From NCBI GenBank assembly GCA_937901745.1, contig CALGSZ010000105.1:62001-126000 (forward strand): a DNA stretch of 64,000 nt, written 5' to 3'. Positions within the stretch are counted from its first letter, which is position 1, and each line of letters begins with the position of its first letter. This document shows, one piece after another, positions 8,074-16,615 of the stretch. The notes under the pieces are model-generated. The model searched no databases and was not told where the DNA came from. It saw nothing but the letters and a program-made list of their open reading frames with translations. The translations under genes were made by a program, and so were the position numbers. The stretch is from an uncultured Chloroflexota bacterium (GTDB lineage: Bacteria > Chloroflexota > Chloroflexia > Thermomicrobiales > UBA6265).

Positions 8074-10653
8074 TCAGGAATCCAGAGAGCGTCCGAGCAG
8101 CCTATCGATCAGGTGCGTGCGCCATGCCCAGCGGAGCGCGACGGCCCAGCCCGCGCACGCCAGCCCGATGACCACGAGGTCCGTCCAGGCGAGGGACGAC
8201 AATTCGAACGTTTGCCGGAAGTCCTCGTTCTGCAACCCGAAAAGCAGCATCCCGAGCAGCAGGACGCCAAGGATCGTCGGGCGCCAGTCGCCTTTGAGCG
8301 TCTCGGCGCCAACCCACGCCGGAGTCGGCGGCTGAACGAATGGGATGAGGAGCACGCCCGCTACAGTGGCGGCAACGGTCAGGACAGTGCGAGCCAGCAT
8401 GGCATCACCCGTCGCGTGCCACCACGCGAGGTAGAGCGTCAGCGCCACCGGAGTGAGCAGCAACACCGCGGGGGCGATGAAGGGAATCGCTTTGCGGAGG
8501 AGCTGCCCGCTGTCGCGCTCCGGTTTCGCCCAGGCGGCGAGCGCAAGGGTGGGGATGCCGACCGTCAGCAAGGCCAGCAGGGAGTTGTGCTTCGGCGTAA
8601 TCGGGAACGGCGCGCCAGCGAGTCCCGCACCGAGAATGAGCGCGAGCACGGAGAGCGATCGCGTCAGGAAGAGCGATATGACATCACGCATGCCGCCCAT
8701 GATGCGTTGCCCCTCTTGGAAGCCGAGCGGCAGCACGGCGAACGAGTCGTTGAGCAGGATGAGGTCGGAGACGCCGCGCGCGGCGGCGCTGCCACTGCGC
8801 ATCGCAATGCCGACGTTCGCCTGCTTCAGCGCCAGGACATCGTTGACGCCGTCGCCGACCATCGCCACATACGCGCCCTGAGCGCGGAAGGCGCGGACCA
8901 AGCGCTCCTTCTGCTCGGGAGTCGTGCGGCCGAAGATCGTCCCGGTTTCGGCAAGCTCCCCGAACTTCCGTTCATCCGCCTCTTCGAGCTCATCACCGGA
9001 GACGAGGTGGATCGGTTCCGGGAACCCGGCTTGCTGCGCCAGGGCGGCGACCGTCCGTGGATCGTCGCCGGAGATCAGCTTGAGGTGGATTCCGAGCGCA
9101 GCGAAGCGCTCCATGACCTCGCGTGCCTCCGTCCGGAGCACGTCCGCCAGGACCAGTAGCGCAAGCGGCTCGAGATCGGACGGTAGACGCGGGTCTCCGT
9201 TTTCATCGTGCAGCGATCTGGTCGCGGAGTGGCGTGCGAAGAGGAGGACGCGTCGTCCCTGTTTGGTCCACGCTTCGACACGAGGCTGGAGATCCCAACC
9301 CGGTTGCAGCGAGGAGGCAAGCACATCCGGCGCGCCGAGGAAGAACGCGCCAGACAGCGCCGGCTCGTCGAACGCGACCGCGCTCCACTTCCGAGCGGAT
9401 GAGAAAGGCACCGAGGCGACAGCGTGCCGTGCTTGACCTGGACAGGCCGCCGCCAGCGCATCGCTGGTCCGGTTGCGAGCGCCTTGGCTAGCAACGACAT
9501 CGCCGAGCATGCGGCGAATCTCGTCCGGCGAGCCCGACAGCGGCACCAGAGTCTCCAGGGTGAGTTCATTGGTGGTCAGCGTGCCGGTCTTGTCCAGACA
9601 TAGGAGATTGACGTGGGAGAGCGATTCGATCGCGTTCGCGCTCTGCACCAATGCCCCGCTGCCGACGAGCCGCACCGCCGCCGCCGCGTAGGTGACGACG
9701 ACCATCAGCGCCAGTCCCTGCGGCACGAGGGCGACGACGACCGCCGCGGCGCGAACGATCTCCCGCGCTGAATATCCCCGGTAGGCCTCATCGAGCGTCG
9801 CGTAGAACGACTCATCGAGTGACCCGAGCCATTCCGCGATCACGTCCACGAACCGGACGGCGAGGTCGATGATCACTGGCCCGGCAACGAGCACGACGAC
9901 GATCACCATCACCCGGATAATGAGCTCGGTCTCTCGCTGGAGGGGCGTCTTCTCTTGCCGGAACGAGCGTGCTTGGATCGTCAGTTGGCTCGCTCGGCAC
10001 TCTCTGCCCACTCGCTGGGCCTCAAAGACCCCCGTTCCGGCAACGCAGAAGCTGCCGGAATAGACCGTATCGCCCGCTCGCTTCGTCACCGGCTCGGATT
10101 CGCCCGTCAAGAGCGACTCATCGAGCTCCAGCTCGCCGCGCACGATCTGACCATCGACGACTAGTTGGTCCCCCGGCGCGACCTGGATCAAGTCGCCGAC
10201 GACCACCTCGGCCGGGTTGACCTTCTCCGCTTCACCCTCGCGGATCACCGTGACCGAGGGTCTGGTCAGGAGGGCAATCCGGTCCAGCTTATGCTTCGCG
10301 CGCCCTTCCTGGAAGACAGCGATCGCGACGTTGAGCAGCACCAGGCCGGCGGTGACCAGCGCATCCCCGTACAGGCCCATGCCGACGAGAACGCCGCTCG
10401 TGGCATAGAGCACGACGTTGATAAACGTGAACGCGTTGGCCCGGAGAATCTGGCCGTAGGAGCGCGTCGTTTCCAGACGAACGTCGTTGCCCTGACCAGC
10501 CGCGCGACGCGCAAGCACCTCCTCCCGGGTCAGGCCACGCAGCGTTGGCCCGACCTGAAGCGTTGTGGATGCTTGTTGCACCGACGCGCTCACGATGCGC
10601 GAGTCCCTCGTGACCGGCGATACCGACGAAACGGCAACAGCCCTGCTGATCAC
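8074..10653 (-). CDS. P-type cation-transporting ATPase (HAD-IC superfamily, CtpE-like)
   Basis: The 859 residues carry all P-type ATPase landmarks: the actuator motif LDESLLTGES, the phosphorylation site Asp354 in DKTGTLTTNE, a hinge MVGDGVNDVLALKQANVGIA, and about eight to ten membrane segments. The layout resembles mycobacterial CtpE, a calcium-type transporter. The fourth membrane helix reads VPQGL where most members have PEGL, replacing the usual charged ion ligand. The ion is therefore uncertain. The C-terminal third holds four to six hydrophobic helices. No metal regulator or chaperone gene lies next to it. Confidence 0.88.
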   Translation of the reverse strand: MISRAVAVSSVSPVTRDSRIVSASVQQASTTLQVGPTLRGLTREEVLARRAAGQGNDVRLETTRSYGQILRANAFTFINVVLYATSGVLVGMGLYGDALVTAGLVLLNVAIAVFQEGRAKHKLDRIALLTRPSVTVIREGEAEKVNPAEVVVGDLIQVAPGDQLVVDGQIVRGELELDESLLTGESEPVTKRAGDTVYSGSFCVAGTGVFEAQRVGRECRASQLTIQARSFRQEKTPLQRETELIIRVMVIVVVLVAGPVIIDLAVRFVDVIAEWLGSLDESFYATLDEAYRGYSAREIVRAAAVVVALVPQGLALMVVVTYAAAAVRLVGSGALVQSANAIESLSHVNLLCLDKTGTLTTNELTLETLVPLSGSPDEIRRMLGDVVASQGARNRTSDALAAACPGQARHAVASVPFSSARKWSAVAFDEPALSGAFFLGAPDVLASSLQPGWDLQPRVEAWTKQGRRVLLFARHSATRSLHDENGDPRLPSDLEPLALLVLADVLRTEAREVMERFAALGIHLKLISGDDPRTVAALAQQAGFPEPIHLVSGDELEEADERKFGELAETGTIFGRTTPEQKERLVRAFRAQGAYVAMVGDGVNDVLALKQANVGIAMRSGSAAARGVSDLILLNDSFAVLPLGFQEGQRIMGGMRDVISLFLTRSLSVLALILGAGLAGAPFPITPKHNSLLALLTVGIPTLALAAWAKPERDSGQLLRKAIPFIAPAVLLLTPVALTLYLAWWHATGDAMLARTVLTVAATVAGVLLIPFVQPPTPAWVGAETLKGDWRPTILGVLLLGMLLFGLQNEDFRQTFELSSLAWTDLVVIGLACAGWAVALRWAWRTHLIDRLLGRSLDS

Positions 10654-10855
10654 ATGGCCGCGGCCGCTATGAGTATCGTCTCATCGCCGTAGGAATGGCG
10701 ATAGCCCAGGTGGAAGACAAGGCGGATCGGGCGCTCTCACGGCGAGCAATGCCGGACGAGCGCTTTTCACCGGTATTGCTTGCCCGCAACGAAATCGCCC
10801 GGCGCGAGAGCGGCGAAGCTCCCGGCCGGGCAGCAGCCTAGGTCGGTTCGAATGC

Positions 10856-11794
10856 TTACGCGCCTGCGGCAGTCGTCGCGGCGGAGGGCAGCGGAGACAT
10901 CACCGTGTCAGGATCGAGCCGGCGCAGCAGGTCGAGCCCGATCTTCGCGCGGCGCAGCCGCTCGCGGGTGAGAGAGATAGCCGTCGGCTCCAGGTGCGTG
11001 CCGCTCGGGTAGATATTCGGCGCGTTGCGCAGACCGAACTTGAGGTAAACCGGAGCGGCGACGCGGACGATCTCGGCGATCTCGTAGTGCCGCACGAAGC
11101 CGCCCACATCGTCCGGCACCTCGATGTAGATGTCGAGCGGCATCGTCGTGGCGGCGCGGATAGCGGCAAGCTGCGCGAGCGAGAGATCGGTCGGCACGTT
11201 GAAGGTCGTCAGGCCGTTGCGCTCCAGCAAGGCAATCGAGGCAGGGTTGCTGGCGCCGAGCATAACGGAACCTTTCAGGATGAGATCGCTCGGGAGCTCG
11301 CCGGCGCGCTTCATCTCATTGAGCACCCAGAGCAAGCCTTCGTCGGTAATGAGCACGCTGTTGATGCCGTGCTCGCAGGCGCGCTTGACGTCCTCGACCG
11401 CCTGGACGATTTGCTCCATGCCGCGAATCTTTGGCGCGACGATCCGGCCCGCGGTCGAGTAGGCCATCGCTCCGGTATCCCAACCGGCGCGCGGTCCGAC
11501 GAACAGGCTGACCTCGACGCCGCGCGACCTACCGAGCGCCGCCATCTCATCGAGCTCGGCATCGGTCAGGAGCATGACGCCGCTGCCCTGGCTGACACGG
11601 TGCACGGGCACCCCGAACTCGTCCGCCGCCTCGAAGACCATCCGCAGCGCGTTTGGCCCCTCGACCGACGGAATCTCCACGCGCCACTGCCCGCCGTCCG
11701 GGAACCGCAGCGGAGAGGACGGAAGCTCATGCAGATCACCAGATGGCAAGCCCATGCCGGCCACAAATTGCCTCGTTGCCGCTACTCCGCTCAT
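10856..11794 (-). CDS. Peptidase U32-like TIM-barrel protein of unknown activity
   Basis: This is a 312-residue protein with barrel-like segments: VEIPSVEGPNALRMVFEAA, GVPVHRVSQGSGVMLLTDAE, GVEVSLFVGPRAGWDTG, EHGINSVLITDEGLLWVL and VAAPVYLKFGLRNAPNIYP. The pattern of short beta strands ending in Gly-Pro or Asp resembles the U32 peptidase/collagenase-like barrel family, several members of which act in cofactor or RNA modification rather than proteolysis. No U32 cysteine cluster is visible, so peptidase activity is not supported. The start has GGAGGGAGG. A 50-nt gap separates it from the upstream ketoacyl synthase, so the two may be cotranscribed. The family call is moderate. Confidence 0.5.
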   Translation of the reverse strand: MSGVAATRQFVAGMGLPSGDLHELPSSPLRFPDGGQWRVEIPSVEGPNALRMVFEAADEFGVPVHRVSQGSGVMLLTDAELDEMAALGRSRGVEVSLFVGPRAGWDTGAMAYSTAGRIVAPKIRGMEQIVQAVEDVKRACEHGINSVLITDEGLLWVLNEMKRAGELPSDLILKGSVMLGASNPASIALLERNGLTTFNVPTDLSLAQLAAIRAATTMPLDIYIEVPDDVGGFVRHYEIAEIVRVAAPVYLKFGLRNAPNIYPSGTHLEPTAISLTRERLRRAKIGLDLLRRLDPDTVMSPLPSAATTAAGA

Positions 11795-11842
11795 CGTCCT
11801 CCCTCCTGATAATGGCTTCTCCTGTCCTCGAACTGCGCCGTC

Positions 11843-13222
11843 TCAATGGTCCGCGCGCCCGATGACGAGACAGGCATTCTGGCCTCCCAGGCCGAACGAG
11901 TGCTTCGTCATCACGTCGAACGACGCCTGCCGCGGCTCGCCGTGAACGATGTCGAGCCCGATCTGCGGGTCCGGCGTTCGGTAATTGCGCGTGGGCGGGA
12001 TGCACTGGTTGGCCATCGTCAAGATGCCGAGCACTGTCTCGATCGCCCCGGCGGCGCCCATGCAGTGCCCGAGCGCTCCCTTGAGCGACGTCACCGGGAT
12101 GCTGGCGGCACGCTCGCCGAAGACCGCCTTGATCGCCGCGGCTTCCGCCGGATCGCCCACCGGCGTCGAGGCGGCGTGTGCTTGGATATGGCCGACGCGA
12201 TCGGGATCGACGCCTCCGTCGGCGAGCGCGGCCCGGATCGCTTTGGCAGCGCCGGCGCCCTCCGGGTGCGGCGCGATCGGGTGGTAGGCATCATTGGTCG
12301 AGGCGAATCCGAGGATCTCGGCATAGATGCGAGCGCCACGCCGCAGCGCGTGCTCCAGATCCTCGAGGACCACCACGCCCGCGCCCTCGCCCAGCACGAA
12401 ACCGGCGCGCGAGAGATCGAACGGACGGCTCGCCTCCTCCGGGCGGTCGTTGGCGTCGGTCGCGAGCGCCTTCATGACCTCGAACGCCGCGATGAACATC
12501 GGATGGCTGTCCGACTCGACGGCGCCAGCGACCATGAGCGGCGCCTTGCCGTACTTGATGGTGTGGAACGCCTCACCGATCGCCTGTGAGCCGGTCGCGC
12601 AGGCCGTGACGACGGTATTGCTCGGGCCACGCAGGCCGAACCGCCAGTGGATCGAGTACGCCGCCAGGTTATGCGGAAACTTGACGTGGAGATGAGGCGG
12701 CACGCGGCTCAGCCCCCGCTCGAGGAACGCCGCGTAGGCAGGCAGCAAGTCGTCGTGGGTGCCGCCGATGCAGGTGCCGATAATGACGCCTCCTGCCTCG
12801 AGTTCTGTCGTCGGTTGGAAGTCTTGAGTCAGCAAGCCCGCGTCGATCAGCGCCTCCCCAGCCGCCTCGACCGCCCATCGCGCGAATCGCGAGGTATTGC
12901 GCGCCGTCTTGGCATCGAGGAAGCGGTTCGGTACCTGGCTGTCATCCACGTCACCGCGCACCAGGCACGGATGGACATCCGGGTCCAAATTCGCCGCCCG
13001 GCGCAAGCCGCTCTCCCCTGCCAAAATGCGCCGCCACGTCTCTGGCGCGCTTGGACCGAGCGACGTAATCGCGCCTAGCCCCGTCACGACGACGCGGCGA
13101 GGAGCGACGGGCGGCGGACCGCCTGCAAGGCTTCCGGCGCAGTGCATGCAGTAGCGGGCGACCGCGGGATTGGGCTCCCCGCAGTGTGGACAAGTCCGGG
13201 TAGACGTGTCAGTATCAGTCAT
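11843..13222 (-). CDS. Beta-ketoacyl-ACP synthase II-like enzyme with N-terminal zinc ribbon
   Basis: The start is placed at the ATG at 13222, with AGAGG six bases upstream, giving 459 residues. Residues 9-30 form a zinc ribbon with two CxxC pairs (CPHCGEPNPAVARYCMHC). The rest is a full KAS II thiolase-fold enzyme that would condense malonyl-ACP with an acyl chain. The nucleophile Cys208 lies in VVTACATGSQAIGE. The two catalytic histidines lie in QAHAASTPVGD and SLKGALGHCMGAAGAIE, and the conserved Lys is in SLKGALGH. The usual AHGTST reads AHAAST. No other fatty acid genes are adjacent, so a specialised role is possible. A zinc ribbon on FabF is unusual. Confidence 0.88.
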   Translation of the reverse strand: MTDTDTSTRTCPHCGEPNPAVARYCMHCAGSLAGGPPPVAPRRVVVTGLGAITSLGPSAPETWRRILAGESGLRRAANLDPDVHPCLVRGDVDDSQVPNRFLDAKTARNTSRFARWAVEAAGEALIDAGLLTQDFQPTTELEAGGVIIGTCIGGTHDDLLPAYAAFLERGLSRVPPHLHVKFPHNLAAYSIHWRFGLRGPSNTVVTACATGSQAIGEAFHTIKYGKAPLMVAGAVESDSHPMFIAAFEVMKALATDANDRPEEASRPFDLSRAGFVLGEGAGVVVLEDLEHALRRGARIYAEILGFASTNDAYHPIAPHPEGAGAAKAIRAALADGGVDPDRVGHIQAHAASTPVGDPAEAAAIKAVFGERAASIPVTSLKGALGHCMGAAGAIETVLGILTMANQCIPPTRNYRTPDPQIGLDIVHGEPRQASFDVMTKHSFGLGGQNACLVIGRADH

Positions 13223-13528
13223 CGAGAACCTCTGCAACTTCGGCTCTAGGCTGCGGCCACGGCTCCATCGTCGCGCCGACCGTCGAAACACCGACCGTGG
13301 CTGATGGGAGCAGCGCGGCAAGTATACCGAGCACTCGCGGGTGTGCTCCGCATCACCCTTTCGGGGCGTACTTACAGTCCTAGGAAATTTGTCCCGGAGA
13401 ATCCTGGACCCAGGTCATCCTCTTGCACCTGGAGTGAAAAGTCTCAATAGCCTAAAAGTGAGGCGTCCGGTCAATAGCCGAGTCACGGCAGCCGGGCGAT
13501 TGGTACCGAAAGTCAAGGAGACCCCGCA

Positions 13529-14275
13529 ATGCTGAAGCGCCGGATCATGATCGTCGATGACCACCCGCTGTTCCGCTCCGGATTACGGCGCATTCTGGAA
13601 CAGGATCCGCGATTGCAGGTGGTCGCCGAGGCCTCCAACGGCCACGAAGCCCTCCATGAGGCGGATATCTACAAGCCAGCATTGGTCATTATGGACGTGC
13701 AGCTGCCGGGCGTCACCGGTCTCCACGTCGCCTCGGCCCTCCGGCGGGAGCGGCCGAACACGGCGATCATCTTTCTCTCGATGCACGTCGATGATGACCG
13801 GCTCTTCGCCGCGATCCGCGTGGGCGCCTCGGCCTTCCTGACGAAGGATCTCGATCCGGCCAAGATCGTCGAGACGGTCCATGCCGTCCTACGCGGCGAG
13901 AACCCGCTGCATCAGACGGTGCTGACCAATCCGAACCTGGCGCGGCGGGTGCTCGGCGAGTTCCGCTCCCTCAGCGAGGGCGGTTCTGCCGACCCGGAGG
14001 TGACGCTTTCGCCGCGAGAGCTCGAAGTTCTCGACTGCCTGGTGATGGGGCACTCCAACAAGGAGATCGGCGACGCGCTTTTCATCACCGAGCAGACGGT
14101 GAAGAACCACATGACCTCGGTTCTGCGCAAGCTGCAAGTGGACGACCGCGTCGCGGCGCTGCGCTACGCGGTCCAGAGGGGCTGGGCCGAGATCGGGCCG
14201 CAACCCTACGCAACGGTGGAGCGCGCCGTGGCCGGTGGCTCGCGAATCTCCGAGGAATCGGCGTCCAACGCCTAA
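13529..14275 (+). CDS. NarL/LuxR-type response regulator
   Basis: The 248 residues comprise a receiver domain (IMIVDDHPLFRSGLRRIL, phospho-acceptor Asp56 in IMDVQLPG, Lys in LTKDLD) followed by a LuxR-type helix-turn-helix (LSPRELEVLDCLVMGHSNKE and FITEQTVKNHMTSVLRKL). It would act as a phosphorylation-controlled DNA-binding regulator. No histidine kinase lies beside it, so it is an orphan here. AAGGAG lies about eight bases before the start. A 30-bp palindrome just downstream probably ends transcription and separates it from the convergent receiver-only gene. Confidence 0.93.
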   Translation: MLKRRIMIVDDHPLFRSGLRRILEQDPRLQVVAEASNGHEALHEADIYKPALVIMDVQLPGVTGLHVASALRRERPNTAIIFLSMHVDDDRLFAAIRVGASAFLTKDLDPAKIVETVHAVLRGENPLHQTVLTNPNLARRVLGEFRSLSEGGSADPEVTLSPRELEVLDCLVMGHSNKEIGDALFITEQTVKNHMTSVLRKLQVDDRVAALRYAVQRGWAEIGPQPYATVERAVAGGSRISEESASNA

Positions 14276-14305
14276 GCCTCCACCGCTCGCCTGAGCACAT
14301 CGATA

Positions 14306-14335
14306 ACATCCGCTTTTCGATCGAAAAGCGGATGT
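14306..14335. terminator. Perfect 30-bp palindrome, probable bidirectional terminator
   Basis: The 30 bases are exactly self-complementary, with half-site ACATCCGCTTTTCGA, and a T-rich stretch follows. It lies between the stop codon of the response regulator at 14275 and the stop codon of the convergent receiver protein at 14364, the usual place for a shared terminator. Perfect symmetry without a loop could also mark a protein-binding site. Confidence 0.6.
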
Positions 14336-14363
14336 CCTGTTTATTTCCCCCGATCTGGCTGTC

Positions 14364-14741
14364 TCAGGTAGTGGGAACGGGATGGTTGCGTGCAGCGCTG
14401 TCCAGTGCCTCGCTGACCGCGGCAAGCAGGCGCTGAACGTCGAACGGCTTTCTGATGAGGCGTACGGTCGCCAGCGGAGATCGCCGAAGGCTTCGGCTCA
14501 TTAGGATGACCGGGACATTGTCCTGGCGAGCGCGGAGTTGCACAACCAGCGAAATCCCGTCGAGATTCGGCATGACGACATCGCTGAGCACGAGGTCCGG
14601 ATGCTCGGCATCGATTGCCGCGAGAGCCTCTTTTCCGTCAGCAGCCACCCGGACCCGATATCCTTGGGCAGCCAGAAGATCTTGGAGGAACGCACGCGTC
14701 GCGGCATCATCCTCCACGACCAGCACGCTCGGCCTCACCAC
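14364..14741 (-). CDS. Receiver-domain-only response regulator
   Basis: The reading frame is open further upstream, but GTG at 14741 has GAGGAGG about five bases upstream and gives 125 residues, the usual length of a stand-alone receiver. It has the acidic pair in VLVVEDDAATRAFL, phospho-acceptor Asp54 in LVLSDVVMPNLDG, and Lys in IRKPFD. The segment between the beta-4 strand (VPVILMSRS) and the conserved Lys is several residues shorter than usual, so helix alpha-4 may be trimmed. Such proteins relay phosphate or regulate by protein contact. No kinase is adjacent. Confidence 0.85.
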   Translation of the reverse strand: MVRPSVLVVEDDAATRAFLQDLLAAQGYRVRVAADGKEALAAIDAEHPDLVLSDVVMPNLDGISLVVQLRARQDNVPVILMSRSLRRSPLATVRLIRKPFDVQRLLAAVSEALDSAARNHPVPTT

Positions 14742-15352
14742 TGCTGCCTCCTCGGCTCGCCACGAATCAATTTCAACAAGCTGGTGGCGAGCCCGCCCCT
14801 CGATCGCTTCTACCTGCATCTTAGTCACTGGCCGTGACAGGTACGTCGCGACTGGCGCGGGAGCGTTACAGGACCGTTGCGATTCTGGAAACATCTTGCA
14901 GGCGTTGGCGCGGCTACCGTAGACACACTCACCGAATTCAGGTCAGCGCCAAACGCCCGGCCCGAGATCATCTCAGGCCGGGCGTGACAGCTGCCTCGAT
15001 CGCTTGCCCTGAGGGACATCAACGTGGCCGCGACCGAGCCAACCACGTTGCAGGGGAGAAAAAACTAAGAGGCGGAGCGACCGTCTGAAGCGACAGCCAT
15101 CGCTCCGAACAAGGTGGGGAATGAGCTGAGGAAGTGGATGCGCTGCGGCGACGGGCTCACGTCGCCGGTGGCGGACTCAAGTTCGCGCCGCCCCACGAGC
15201 TGGCGCTCCCTTCCTCGGATCGGTTGTCAACGTTCCAAGTCGGGGGCCGGCCCGCGAGCCGGCATCTCGCGCATCCCATTAGATTAGACGCTACAGACCC
15301 TCGAATGGTTAGACCCTCTTGTGAAACGCTGCACAATCTCCCCGGCGAGCGC
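14742..15352. other. Intergenic region with one inverted repeat
   Basis: About 610 bases without a convincing gene. It contains an inverted repeat at 14953-14962 and 14976-14985 (ACGCCCGGCC and its complement, 13-base loop) that could terminate transcription arriving from the minus-strand gene at 15353-15571. Around 15075-15108 there is a weaker seven-pair hairpin. Long open frames here lack a ribosome binding site or recognisable motifs. Confidence 0.4.
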
Positions 15353-15571
15353 TCAATCCTCCACGATCAGCACCGATTCGCCGCCCCCGCGGACGACCGA
15401 GGTAAGCGTCGCGGCAAGCCGTGTCGCCTCGGCGTGGCTCATCGCGAGCCGCGCGAGCGGCGGCCCGTCAGCCGGTCCTAGCTCCAATACGATGTCGCCA
15501 TTGCTGACGCGAACGACGGCCGCGCCAACCGGCCGATTGATGTCATCGCCGTCGAGCCGCTCCAGGCGCAT
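15353..15571 (-). CDS. Small conserved-looking hypothetical protein
   Basis: The ATG at 15571 is preceded by GAGGAG six bases upstream, which is why this shorter start is preferred over the open frame above it. The 72 residues begin MRLERLDGDDINRPVG, continue with a strand-like GAAVVRVSNGDIVLELG and end in a helix plus VVRGGGESVLIVED. The pattern suggests a small alpha/beta protein, soluble and acidic. No family is recognised and it stands alone. Confidence 0.55.
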   Translation of the reverse strand: MRLERLDGDDINRPVGAAVVRVSNGDIVLELGPADGPPLARLAMSHAEATRLAATLTSVVRGGGESVLIVED

Positions 15572-15981
15572 GGTCTTCTCCTCGCCCCGCGGGCCGCGCG
15601 GCGAACGCTTGAAATGGCCCCACGTCTCGCCGCCGGACGCCCGTCGCAGATGATCCTTGTCTCTTCCGCTCGATCCGCTACGTGACGCTGCTCCTATTGC
15701 TCGATGCTTCGGATGGGCGAAGGATACCGCAGCGACTCTCGAACCGAGCCGGTTCATAAATCACCGTGCTGAACCACGCTAGCCAAGCGGTTATGGCTGG
15801 CCGATTCTTTGCAACTAGATGCTGCATTCGGGAACATAGCGATTCTTGCACGAAATGAGCCTCACGGATAGACTACATGACGGGTATTACCTTGTCGAAA
15901 GACCGGCCTAGCGGGCACGCAACGAAACCCCGTGTGGAAACAAGGATCATAGGCGCATCCGAATAAAGCTGGGAGAGGGGA
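15572..15981. other. Intergenic region upstream of the Lrp-type regulator
   Basis: About 410 bases with lower GC than the flanks and no convincing gene. GGTTCA near 15750 is matched by TGAACC about 13 bases later, a possible operator. It lies between a minus-strand small gene and the plus-strand Lrp gene, so promoters for both are expected, but no strong -35/-10 pair is evident. Confidence 0.35.
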
Positions 15982-16566
15982 ATGAACCTGATCGACACTA
16001 TTGACGAGCGCATCCTGGCGGAACTCCAGGAGAACGGTCGCCTGACGATGAAGGCGCTAGCCGAGCGTGTTGGTCTCTCTAGCCCGGCGATGATCGAGCG
16101 CGTGCGGCGGCTGGAAGAGCGCGGCGTGATCACCGGCTATCACGCGGTTGTCGATCCGAAGGCTCTTGGCCGCGCGCTGACGGCGCTCATTTCCGCCTCG
16201 GTCGACCGCGAGCAGACCGAGGCATTCCTGGACGTCGTCCGCAATGATCCCGCTGTCGCTGAGTGCCACCGCACGACTGGCGAAGCCGCCTATCTGATCA
16301 AGGCTCACGTGCCCGACGCGGCAGCGCTCGAGGAACTCGTCGATCGGCTCAGCGCGACCGGCGCCCGTTGCACGGCATCGCTCGTCCTCTCCTCTCCCGT
16401 CACTTCTCGCCCCGTGACCCCACCTGCCGGCGCGGTCCAGGCGCGGACCCGGCTGACGCGTCGCCGGCGACAGGCTGCGGCAGCCTCGGCCGATGGCAGC
16501 GGTGAAGCGACTCGCACCCGCCGCCCCGGTCGTCCTCGCGGCCGGCGCGCCACTTCTAGCCAGTAG
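15982..16566 (+). CDS. Lrp/AsnC-family transcriptional regulator with AT-hook-like tail
   Basis: The first 145 residues are a standard Lrp/AsnC protein: a helix-turn-helix (ERILAELQENGRLTMKALAE, VGLSSPAMIERVRRLEERGV) and a RAM/ACT effector domain ending near SLVLSSPV. Family members bind amino acids and control transport or catabolism. GGGAGAGG precedes the start. The normal length is about 150; here a 45-residue basic extension follows, with RRPGRPRGRR at residues 180-189, which matches the AT-hook minor-groove motif (core GRP flanked by Arg). The downstream HAD gene starts 50 nt later and may be cotranscribed. Confidence 0.88.
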   Translation: MNLIDTIDERILAELQENGRLTMKALAERVGLSSPAMIERVRRLEERGVITGYHAVVDPKALGRALTALISASVDREQTEAFLDVVRNDPAVAECHRTTGEAAYLIKAHVPDAAALEELVDRLSATGARCTASLVLSSPVTSRPVTPPAGAVQARTRLTRRRRQAAAASADGSGEATRTRRPGRPRGRRATSSQ

Positions 16567-16615
16567 CTGAGGCTGACGGCCGGCGTTCGGAGATGCCGGT
16601 TAGCCGGGGGCAGCG

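Noticed and set aside
10840..10860. GGTTCGAATGC resembling a tRNA T-loop
   Set aside because: No acceptor, D or anticodon stems can be built around it.
13340..13528. Possible c-di-GMP-type riboswitch before the NarL-type regulator (GGCAGCCGGGCGATTGG with GGTACCG)
   Set aside because: The 5' half of the GEMM fold with its GNRA loop and receptor could not be found, so only a chance resemblance remains.
14953..14985. Inverted repeat considered as a mobile-element end
   Set aside because: No second copy, target duplication or transposase is nearby; it is better read as a transcript end.
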